64,000 nt of DNA from Haematococcus lacustris (lineage: Eukaryota > Chlorophyta > Chlorophyceae > Chlamydomonadales > Haematococcaceae). Below, piece after piece: positions 1 through 9,114 of the stretch; positions within the stretch are counted from its first letter, which is position 1, and each line of letters starts with the position of its first letter. The position numbers and the translations under genes are program-made. The notes beneath the pieces were generated by a model, which was given only the letters and a program-made list of their open reading frames with translations, was not told where the DNA came from and ran no database searches. The stretch lies in NCBI GenBank assembly GCA_030144725.1, contig JASKMD010000030.1:2825896-2889895 (forward strand). Direction: 5' to 3'.

Positions 1-360
1 AGTGCTGCGTACACAAGGAAAACAACCAACCACTAACCTGGGTCCAGCATGTGATGCCAAGGAGTGCATGCGATGCATGGCAGCTGCGGCCAATGCGCTG
101 GGAGCAGCAACATAGGTTGAATATACAGATGGGGTCACGGCCGTCCTCCACCCTACCATACCGGTCACTTTGCTGACATGGTGACTGACCATGGACAAAT
201 GCCGTGTGCTTCCACCATAATAGAGGGAGCGCACAAGCAGGTACCACAGCAGCCTAAGAAAGCAAGCATGTGCCTGAAAGCATCCCAAGCTTAACCAGCG
301 AGCGAGGTCAGCGCTGGGTAGCTTGCTACTGCATCTGCAGCATGGACTACACTGACTGGG
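1..360. other. left edge, no gene recognised
   Basis: Downstream flank of the minus-strand kinase gene that ends at 361, so it probably holds its 3' UTR. No exon with splice signals and no structured repeat was recognised here. Confidence 0.5.
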
Positions 361-2421
361 TCAGCGTACTGGCACATGCACAGGCGCAGAGATGACCAGT
401 GGGTTTGCCAGAACCTGCAGGGCCTGACCAGCTGCAGGGATGACTGGCTGCTTAGCAGGGAAAGAGGGTGGCTGGGCCCCGCGGGACTGCAGCCACTGGG
501 AATGCTGGCTGTTGGCATACTTGACCACCCAGGGGTGCTGCAGCAGCTGCTCGGCCGACCAGCGGAGAGCGGGGTCTGCCTGCAGCATGGCGTTCAGGAA
601 GGCCTGGGCGCTGGCTGACAGCTTGGTGTCCAGGATGAAACTGGGGAGGGCTCCCTTGCCACTGACGCTGCCCAGCTTGACAGCGTGCATCTCTGCCAGC
701 TGCTTGGGTTGCTCTGCTGGGAAGGGCTGCAGGCCTGTGAGGGCCTCAAAGATGACCACCCCTGCGCTCCATATGTCTGCTTTTTCATCATACTGCGGTA
801 ATTCCTCCTCTGACATGCCATTAAAAAGCACCTGGACAGGGACACAAAGCCAATGGCGGACTTCAAGCAAGGCTCACGCACAGCCCCACACACATTGCCG
901 GTAACCAAGCTAATCATGGGTACATACTTGCTAGCCACAAGCAGGACTTCCTGGTACAACCCCATCGGACACTTTTCCCTAGATGGCCTGTGGTATCATG
1001 TAACTGCCTCTCCGCCCCACCTCGTGAAAGATGTCTTCTGCCTTGGGTTTGCTCAGCACCTGCACCCAACAGTGAGCAAGGTGCTACGAGCATTAGGCTA
1101 CCAGGCTTTGACAAGGAAGCCAAGTAATGGGCAGCGCTCACAGGGGCAGGCTGACACCTTTACCCTTCCTGCCCAAGTTTGCTGGCTACTCACCTCAGGC
1201 GCTTCATACTCCAGCTGCCCTGCCCTGTGGTTCAGGCACTGTGAGCTCTTCTGCGCTGCTTCACAAAAGTCCACCAGCTTGATGTTGCCGTGGCTGCACA
1301 TGATGTGCTCTGGCTTGATGTCTCGGTGTACAATGCCCAGGCTATGCAAGCCAGCCAACACCCGTAGCAGGGGCAGCACCACTTCCAGCACGCATCTTGA
1401 CTCCGACAGGAGACCACCATTGTTGGCCATAACCTCAATCAACGTGTAGCCTGTGCAGCATGGCATGGCACTCGCCACACTAGATATCAAGGCCCTGGGA
1501 TGATAAGGAGCACAGCTGCAGCTGTCAACTGCCTGATGAAGCAAGGGACGTACCTGGGACATATTCCAGGATATGGTACTCAGACTGAGTGTCTTCTACC
1601 ACATTGAGCAGCCGCACCACCCCGGGTACTTCACTAGCCACCTTTAACATGGAGGACTCGCGGAGCATCTTCTCATGCTTCACCTGTGTCATGCCTTGCT
1701 TGGAAAATGCCTTGACAATGACAGGGCGCTTCGAGCACCTGTCTATCCCTTCATAGATGGTAGCTTTCCTGCGGCAGCACAGCGGGCATCTGGTTACATT
1801 CTCATCGTGGCAGTGTCCTGCTTTGAGCCATCTAGTCAACTCACTTGCCACGGTGACACAGCTTGACATTCTTGACTGCTCGGTTGAGTGGGTCATCAGG
1901 CGCGCCCTCACTGGAGGCAATGCTGCACCTGAAGCACAAATGCAGCATGCAAGCCTTGTCATGTACCGCCACTAAGCAATTGTGTTGTGCGACTGTACAG
2001 GAACAGAAGGTGCAAGCATGTGATGGAGAGGGGTGACTAACTGCCAGACTGCTATGACTGGTCTTCCATCCAGTCAGCACCTCTCCTGAGGCGGTGACAC
2101 TAGCCCACTGTGTGCGCCTGACACCCGCGCAGACTGTGAGCGTCGCAAGTTAGAGCGACCATGTCTTGCCATATCGCACGCGGCACGTCTGAATGCTCCT
2201 GGCACAGGTGCCGAAAGGGGCCTGCACACATGCCAGCAACACGCCTGAGTTAGCCTGAGCTGTAGCATGTCGCCTGGCATCGAAGCATACCTGACGCTGT
2301 CATCAGAGTCGTCAGAGTCATCCAAGTCAACGATGGTGGTAGCCGTGCGACAAAATTTGTTTGGCCCAAGTTGCTCTGGCCCTGCAGACTTCCCCCTAAA
2401 CAGCTTGCTGAAGAAGCTCAT
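361..2421 (-). CDS. divergent serine/threonine protein kinase, 5 exons
   Basis: Model: complement(join(361..831,1194..1450,1554..1768,1845..1928,2291..2421)), 385 aa, all junctions GT-AG and in phase. The ATG at 2421 opens a short N-terminus with an Asp/Ser-rich run. Kinase landmarks seen: a degenerate ATP loop region around residues 70-79 without a clear GxGxxG; invariant Lys in VIVK at residue 91; HRD at 185-187 followed by IKPEH; DFC instead of DFG at 204-206; APE at 227-229; and the ADIWSAGVVIFEALTG helix-F region. The architecture is generic CAMK/AGC-like and no subfamily could be named. With the lesioned glycine loop and DFG it may have weak or atypical catalysis; that is inference. The C-terminal ~40 aa are Gln/Ala/Pro-rich and unassigned. 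The 84-nt exon is supported by phase and by filling the loop region. Confidence 0.82.
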
Positions 2422-3009
2422 GCGGTACTGCTCTGCATTGTGCAGCTGGAGGCAGACTGAGATTGGGAGAATACTCTGGGTGAGTCGCTTGAGGCGCTGT
2501 CGCGCCGTGGTAGCAATGAGCGGTCTAGCATCACCTGCCTGCTGTCCTCGTGTGTCTTTGTGTCCCACAACGCTGCTTATTCTAACGGACTGGACGGGAC
2601 GAGAAGTGCAACTTGTGGCTCTGTCATGCCGAGCGCTACTACACCCAGGGCTGGCGGGTGAATGTGGCGTAGTATGCTCGCTTCATGCTAGAAACCCAAA
2701 TACTCCGAACTGCTAGTCCATGTGGTCACCCCCGCCATTGGCGGACCCCCTGATACAATCTTACTGGTTTTAACGAGTTTAACAACAGCTGTAAATCCAT
2801 GTTCAGTCCCAACAAGACTTATTCAACAAGGAACAACATGTTGGGCTGTGGGTAATCTCACTCAGCTACTAAAGGACTTGCTACTCAGCGACACGCCCTA
2901 CAGCGAACTAGTGCAGCAGGAGTGCGGGTAATCTCACTCAGCTACTACAAACATGTTGTAGCATCCTCGGTCGCACCCTTGATGACTACAAACCCCACAC
3001 CTAAGGCTG
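2422..3009. other. intergenic, short direct repeats
   Basis: Upstream flank of the kinase. A ~20-bp word beginning GGTAATCTCACTCAGC occurs at about 2851 and 2928, and a word AAGGACTTGCTACTCAGCGA occurs at about 2872 and again at about 4645, so this is repeat-derived DNA. No gene seen. Confidence 0.5.
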
Positions 3010-3459
3010 GCGGGCATGCACTGACGAGCTGACACGGGTGATGCGGAACTCATCCACGATCACCAGCCTGTCAGGCCTGGCCAGGCCAGGCCTGCTAGGC
3101 TGCTTCACCTGCGAAACCCCTCCCGCACCGCCCTTCGACTTGAGCTGGGCTGAGATCAGGCAGGGCTGCCTTCACAAGGCCACGCAGGCCAGCCTTGATG
3201 ACCTGGCGACGCTCTGCAATCACTACCTTGGCAGCCTGCCCCTGCCCCTGGACTTGCTGCCCGCTGCCACTGGCACCTGCAGACACGGGAAAGCACATCA
3301 CACGCACGGCAGGACTTGATGCACGAGGTCGCAATGTCGCGTGGGGCACACTGCGCCGCGTCGTCAGTTAGCTTCGGTACCTTTCCTCAAGCTCTGCGGC
3401 TTACCGGCTGCGGAGGGTGCTGGGGAGACGGCGCGCTTGCGGTTCCTGTTCGGGGACAT
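3010..3459 (-). pseudogene. Fanzor/TnpB-like remnant, N-terminus joined to RuvC-II region
   Basis: Read on the minus strand, an ATG at 3459 opens a short basic N-terminus (MSPNRNRKRAVSPAP) with a good donor after 3405. A frame around 3350-3095 then carries RRQVIKAGLRGLVKAALPDL, which resembles the helical N-terminal part of algal Fanzor-type proteins. At about 3071-3025 another frame carries RLVIVDEFRITRVSSSVHA, matching the conserved DE(F/H/Y)RT block that forms RuvC-II in TnpB/Fanzor nucleases. The middle of the protein, RuvC-I and RuvC-III are absent, and the pieces are not in one frame, so this looks like an internally deleted, decayed copy. Family assignment is from motif recognition only. 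Confidence 0.5.
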
Positions 3460-3919
3460 CACAGGGACTGAGCAAAACCATCGGAGCGGAGTGGCCGTGC
3501 TGGGAGGTACATCAAATCGCCGTCCAACCGGTGGGCCGGCAACAGGAGTGGGCCGGAAGTGAGGTCCATCACGTATAAATTACATGGTGTTGTCCCCACC
3601 GAGAGGTATGCCAGGAATACATTTAATACATTGAATACAGTTTACTCGTGGTTGCATTGATCAAGACATCCGCTTCCATCGCCAATTGGCGCAATGCTTA
3701 AGCCAATGCAACGCACGGCACTCCAATGGCTAAAAACACTGCGCCAAGGATGGATAGGATGGGATACAGGGATCTAGATACATCCATTGATAGAAATATC
3801 CATCTCCTGTCAGCAGACGAAAAGATGTTGACCCATGTTGCAGCTGCCAGTCAGCTTCCTACTCACACCAACACTCCTTCTCATGTAAAGAGGCATCCTG
3901 CAAGGGTCATCTGCCTCCA
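3460..3919. other. intergenic
   Basis: Lies between the Fanzor-like remnant and the end of the EamA transporter. It contains a TATA-like TTTATACG on the minus strand near 3575, upstream of the remnant's ATG. Nothing else recognised. Confidence 0.4.
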
Positions 3920-4533
3920 CTACCGCACAGCTACATCACCAACAGCTTGGTGCACAGAGCTTGCGCGGAAGCTGGGGCTGGGGTCCGTGATGATAAGGAG
4001 CATGCCGGACACCATGATCAGCACTGCGGGAAGGCGTCGCCACACCCGTTCGCCGAAGCAACACCCGCCCACGATGAGCGACATCAGTATGTTGGCGCGC
4101 TTGATGGCTACCACATACGACACGAACACGAACTTGATGGCTTCCTGCAAAAGAGCAACCACATAAATGGGAGCGTGGTTGTTGTCATCATGACCATTAT
4201 CATGACATGACCTTGACTCATTGGCACAGCTGCAGGAGGCATGCATTGAACATGCCATGAATAAGGCTGCAACCTCCACTAGCAGAACAGCAATGTGTAG
4301 CATGGGGCTAGACACTGCTTCAGATGTGCTCCTCATCCAGAGCCTTGAGGTGCCCACATGAGGAGACTCGGGGCAAGAGGCAAAGTAGTGTAGGTAAGGG
4401 ATGGGGGGCGCGGGGCGAGCATGGCATCCTGACTGAAGCCACAGTACGGGGCCTCAGCTGGGCCCGACCCTGCTATACAGGGGCAGTCTTCATCACAACC
4501 TCCCAGCTCCAGCTAGCTTAGCAAGTTTTTGTA

Positions 4534-4569
<36 letters not shown>

Positions 4570-6563
4570 GGCAATGTGGTCAATGCACAAGGTGGTGTGG
4601 CTGGTGTTCACTGGCTGCGGACAGCTGCCATGGCGGCATTCCTGAAGGACTTGCTACTCAGCGACACCGTAAGATGCTAGCCGCATGCTGCAACTGTCCC
4701 AAACCATCAGGACATGCATGTGCAAGCCCCTGGGTCCTTCTACCAGCTGGCCTCCCTCAGCACCCACGAGGCCCACACAGCTGGGACTGATGAGTGGTGG
4801 CAAAATCAGCCGCACCGCTCACCAAGAACAGCACCACGGCGAGGAGTTCTGCTACGCTCAGCAGCAGCAGCACCCCCAGATGGCGGCTGCACAACAGACG
4901 GAAGCTGCCCGGGGACACCAGAGCCAGGTACAGAGCCGCGGCTGAGCCAATGGCCAGGCGCTGCAGCGCGGCATACACCCACAGACTGGGCGCATGCACG
5001 ACACCCAGCTTGTCCAGGCTGGCGGTCACCGACCACATGGCGGCCACCGCCAACATCAGCAGGGCGCCCGGCTCCCACTGGGCGCTGCTGCCTCCCAAGG
5101 TGCGGCACACCGTCGACAAGAGCCGGCTGCCTGCCCGGCCTGAGCCCCTAGGGTGGCCGGCAGGGGGGGCCACGGGGTGCAGCAGGCCGGCTAGGGCAGG
5201 GCAGGGGAGGTAAGACTGCAGCGCCCGCGGCACACAGGCTCTCAGCTTGATCCAGGCACTGCTGCTGCTGCTGCAGTGTGACGTGTGTAGTGGCTGCGGT
5301 CCAAGGGAGTTGTAGCCAGGGCCAGCTGCTGTGTCGACTGAGGTAGCAGGCGCAGTAGAGTGCAGGCCATGGCCGGCCCGGGCGTTAAGGCGGGATATGA
5401 TTTTGTGCGAAGTGTGACCCTGGGTCAAGCTCTGGCTACCGCCGCTGCTCTGCCTGTCCCCTTTTGCAGTCCTGGGGCTGCTGCAGGCTGCATCCAGCTC
5501 CCTGGCGGGCGAGTGAGCTGCTGCTGCATGGCCTGATGCCCAGCTAACTGGATGGGCAGCTGGGCACATGGCCACACCCGGCATCTGGCCAGCAGGCACT
5601 GTGAAAGGATGTTCAGGCAATGCAGGGGCTGGAGGGTGGCTGTCACCCGCTACTGCCCATGGTGGTGAGGCCGTGCTTGAAGTGATGGGGGAGCTGCAAG
5701 TGACCACCACAGCTACCTTGTCTGCAGGGGAGGTGCCTGCAGGACTTGCTGGCCCTCCAGCCAGGTGTGTGGTAGGGGTGTGGTGTGCTGCTGACACCGC
5801 CTTAGCTGGCGTCACTGGCTTGTCACCGCTGCTGCTGTTGCTGGCACCTGTACTGCTGCTGCTGCTGCCCTGCTTGCTGAGCAGGTAGCCACCTAGGGTG
5901 ACTACAACCACGCCTGCCAAACCAGCTGTTGAGGGAACCTCCCCTACAAACACAAAGGCTGTCAGAACCAGGAAGCTGGGTGTGAAGGAGAGGTAGGGCA
6001 CGCACAAGCTCAATGGGCTGGTGGCCAATGCCTTCTGGTACAACACCTGGACTCGCATGATTACCAGGAGAAGTCGGTCATCACTACCTGACAAAGCCAC
6101 TGAGCTGCAAGCAATCGGAAGAAACGCTGTAAAATGCCTCACCTTTGAGTACAGCAGCAGTGCAGAGCTTGAGACAACAGCTGCACTGAACACATAGGGC
6201 GAACCGAAATGCAAGTCATTAAAGCCTCCAGCAAGAGCGACACCTGCACCCACACATTTGTAAACTAACACGTTAGGCATGGATTGCCATGGATGCTAGT
6301 AAGTACAACTGGCAAACTGTTGCGAAGGCGCAGCGCCTTCTGCAGCAATTTGACAGAGAAGAGACTGGCGAATGAGGGGGCGTGACCGCGAGGTGCGCAC
6401 CTGTGCAGGAGAGGACGGCGTCGATGATAGCTACAAGGCACACAAGGGAGGTAACACTCAAATGACGGTTCTGCGACGCTACTTTACGAACGGAATCAAT
6501 AAATGCGTGCGCTAGAGCTGCAGCGAACGCAAGGAGAATGCCACGAGATACGACAGCTAGCAT
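3920..6563 (-). CDS. EamA/DMT-family transporter with large low-complexity loop
   Basis: Model: complement(join(3920..4144,4823..6046,6143..6243,6401..6563)), 570 aa. All junctions are GT-AG and phase-consistent. The start at 6563 gives a first hydrophobic helix (MLAVVSRGILLAFAAALAHA). Helices follow at about 55-85, 100-145, 405-495 and 497-545. The motif SPLSLCVPYLSFTPSFLVLT and the late VSYVVAIKRANILMSLIVGG block, then FGER, are typical of EamA repeats, in which two five-helix halves form a metabolite/drug transporter. Residues ~148-402 are a hydrophilic Ser/Ala/Pro/His-rich insert between the halves, far longer than the usual loop (the family is normally 300-400 aa). It sits inside one long exon, so it could partly be a missed intron, but it stays open for 1.2 kb. 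Substrate and membrane are unknown. Confidence 0.82.
4535..4570. repeat. (GGCT)n microsatellite
   Basis: About nine copies of the tetranucleotide in the intron of the EamA transporter gene between exons 4 and 3. Confidence 0.9.
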
Positions 6564-6806
6564 GAAGGGTTTGGCTGTCGAGATACATCACTGTGTTAGC
6601 CGTCGTAAGTCGAATGTCCCGAATGTGCCCGAATTGTCATGTGTCTTCATTACGAAGCCTGTGTAACTCATTGTCATGTGTCTTCATTACGACAGGCCGT
6701 CCTGTATCCCTATCACTATGAACAGGAGTGAGAGACCGGTGTGTGTCCCTAACCTAGGTCCCTAACCCTAGGAGTCGCTAGAGCCCTACCCTACCCTGTG
6801 CACACT
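6564..6806. other. intergenic with direct repeat
   Basis: A ~22-bp word TTGTCATGTGTCTTCATTAC occurs twice, at about 6634 and 6674. It lies upstream of the EamA gene and may hold its promoter; no clear TATA box was identified. Confidence 0.4.
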
Positions 6807-6883
6807 CTAGCGCACACACATCCCCTTTGTGAGGGGCAATCGAGTTGTGTTTTTGTTTGATTCTTGGCATGATACGCATGACA

Positions 6884-7151
6884 CTATCGCAGCCGCTGGT
6901 GCCGCCGCTGCCACTTCCGCAGCAGGCCCTTGTCGCGCACGAGCACCCACTCCTGGCCTGCCTGGGTTAGGCATGGCGGGGCGGCCCAGCCAGCTGCTGA
7001 GCTCGCGAGGGCGGCCAGGCCCGGCTGCGATGCGGCGAATGTTCAGTGCGGCTGACACGTCACGGTCGTAGAACCTGATGCCTGTGCTTGTCGAGCACAT
7101 CAGGCCCCGGATCCGGGATCGCACCGGGCACAGCCACCTGCAAGGCGACAT
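6884..7151 (-). pseudogene. Fanzor/TnpB-like remnant A, RuvC-III C-terminus, frameshifted
   Basis: The minus strand encodes GIRFYDRDVSAALNIRRIA at about 7083-7027. This is the DRDxxAALNI signature of the RuvC-III block that closes TnpB and Fanzor nucleases. It is followed by a Pro/Arg-rich tail. Near 6955 the sensible reading shifts frame: the other frame continues QEWVLVRDKGLLRKWQRRHQ and stops at 6884-6886. I remember this tail as common at the C-terminus of volvocalean Fanzor-like proteins, but no search was run. The upstream catalytic blocks and zinc-finger cysteines are missing, so the copy is a truncated, frameshifted pseudogene. Confidence 0.6.
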
Positions 7152-7269
7152 AGATCAGTGCACATTTGTAAGATCTTTCCTTGCCAACCAGGTGTTGGTG
7201 TGTGAGATGACATTCTATGTAATGACTCACCTACAATGCACATGCACCAGAGGCCTCTCACCTGAAGGA

Positions 7270-7521
7270 CTCTGCTTGGCCTGCCACGTCCCTGCCCCTG
7301 CCCATGTCACAACACATCCACCTGCTTATGAGCTGCCCCATCTTGACAACATCACATCCATTGTACAAGCACAACTGCGTGAGCTCAACAATGACACAGC
7401 ACCTGGCCTGGATGGGCTCCCAACCCCCTTTATTGAGCACGCCCGCACAGTTGAGGAGGGTGTTGCCACATACTTGTTGCTCCCTCTGCTTGCCACATGG
7501 TTTCACAGACCATATCCCTGA
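7270..7521 (+). pseudogene. non-LTR retrotransposon reverse-transcriptase fragment
   Basis: One frame carries QAQLRELNNDTAPGLDGLPT, matching the start of the LINE-type RT domain (pattern KAPGxDGLP before the first catalytic block). The reading stops at 7519-7521 before any YADD-type active site. It is a short fossil wedged between two Fanzor-like remnants. Confidence 0.5.
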
Positions 7522-7734
7522 CACCATATCCCAGATTTTGATTCCTACGGCCCTTGTGCTAACCCAGAATCAAGCAAGAGTTGCCTATGACAATGACAAG
7601 AAGGTGAGGGTGGGTGGGTGGGAGGGTAAGGGACTGAGAGGTGGTGGGTTGGGCATGAAGTGAAAGAGTATGTGACTGTGCCATGCCGTGCCTGGTGCCA
7701 CCATGTCAGCCACCCTGTGTGTGCCTTGTGTGCA

Positions 7735-8490
7735 TGGCTGCAGTTGGAGAAGGACATGGCGGAGGTGTCCATGGAGCGCCACAACCAAGCAGCTGGTGGT
7801 GTTCTTTGGAGCAGCTGGCATTGGCACGGGGGGAGGCTGGGGTGCTGATGCGGTGCTGCGGGCCTGCTGCAAGGTGGTGTGCAGGCCCCAAGGCGCAGGC
7901 TAGCGGCGGGGCAGGGTGGTGCTTGTGGATGAGCACCGCACCACCAGGGTCACCTTAGCAGTGAATGGCAAGCAGCCGTGTGAGGAGGAGCTGAATCATG
8001 AGCAGCCCACCAGGCCTGCAGGCTGGATGCCCCCAGTAGGGCAAGTGGACCTCCGCCCCAGCCTGGAGCCATCAGCGTGACCAGCCAGTGCGGGGCCTGA
8101 TGTGGTGCCCGGTAGTGCCCCCCCGCAAGCCCCCACAGGCCTCACGCAGCAGCCAGGCAGCCACACAGCCAGCGGCCTTAGAGCTGGGGCCCAACACTCC
8201 CCCACTAGCCAAGCGCAGCAAGCGCACCAAGGCTGAGCAGGCAGCTGAGCCCACCCAGCCCACCAAGGCTGCCAAGGCCAAGCCAACACCGCAGCCATGC
8301 AGGTGGCTGGACATGGAATGCATTGCAGTGCTAAACATGCAGCGCAATGGGGAGAGCAGGTGGCGGCCACTGGAGCTGTGCAACTGGCCAGAGCAGGGAG
8401 CTCTGCCAGCCAAGGGCAAGGAGTACCCAGGCTTGGGGCTTCAGGCGGCTGCGAGACAAGCCTCCCAAGGCCCAGCAGCAGCCTGCTGAG
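7735..8490 (+). pseudogene. Fanzor/TnpB-like remnant B, C-terminal half
   Basis: Frames switch along the region. LVVFFGAAGIGTGGGWGADA and then DAVLRACCKVVCRP are followed by an in-frame TAG at 7901-7903. Then comes RRGRVVLVDEHRTTRV (VDEHRTT at 7925-7945), the RuvC-II block. A Lys/Pro-rich linker leads to CRWLDMECIAVLNMQRNGE at about 8297-8350, the RuvC-III block, here reading LDMECIAVLN where related proteins have DRDCNAALN. The second acidic residue is therefore Glu and the Ala pair is broken. The stop corresponds to Gln in the copy at 55.1 kb. Everything N-terminal, including RuvC-I, is missing. The copy is decayed and probably inactive. It reads directly into the conserved non-coding module at 8505-8757. 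Confidence 0.65.
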
Positions 8491-8504
8491 GCACAGTTAT
8501 GTGT

Positions 8505-8757
8505 GGCCCCCCATTGTTGAGCTGTCATCAGCTTACGCTTAGTGCATGTTTTGTCATGCCCAACTCTACACAATAGCCCTCAGGGGCCAGGCAATAAATG
8601 TAGGTGGTAGGCACACATGCACCATGTCCATTTGCACTGGGTATACTCCATACAGCCCAATAACACCATTTGAGTCGGGCCACTAGTGGTCCCTAGTATT
8701 CCCGCTAGTAGTCGCTAGCGGCCACTACTGGTCCGGCTCAAATGGAGGCCCTAGTGA
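8505..8757 (+). repeat. conserved 3' non-coding module, copy 1 (candidate omega-RNA/right end)
   Basis: About 250 bp directly downstream of remnant B, ending GGCCCTAGTGAG. Other copies lie at 17504-17735 (inverted), 53812-54008 and 54797-54972 (inverted). Positions 8666-8745 form an imperfect palindrome with 24-nt arms starting CCATTTGAG; two of the three mismatches become G-U pairs in RNA. The position at the 3' end of Fanzor-like coding sequence matches where omega RNA and the right end lie in TnpB/Fanzor elements. The RNA role is inference. Confidence 0.6.
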
Positions 8758-9114
8758 GCTCAATCTGTAAATCTGTGGTGGATCTGAAACGTTTCAGTGG
8801 TCAGCTCACAACATGCCAATTGGTAGAAGGGGGTCATTTTCTCTGTGTGAATGGCTAGAGAGAAACGCACCTCCCACACAATCACACGCGTTTGCTGCAA
8901 CCCCAATACAACCCCATGTAAACCCCAATACTCGCAAAGTACTCGCAAAGTATTTCATTCGCAAAGTAAACACCTATACTTCGCCTACTAGGCGAATCCC
9001 TTCGCGTCAAGTATGCTTAACTTGATATATAGCCCTGTGCCGCTATTTAGGGTCGTCAAGTCAGGTCATCAAAGCATGAAGTAGTACACTTTACTAAGAG
9101 AGTAACCATTCGCG
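8758..9114. other. AT-richer intergenic with short repeats and a hairpin
   Basis: Upstream of the PHT4-like gene. The word TACTCGCAAAGTA recurs near 8928-8965. TTCGCCTA-C-TAGGCGAA at about 8984-9000 is a perfect inverted repeat. No gene seen; it may include the promoter of the next gene. Confidence 0.4.
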
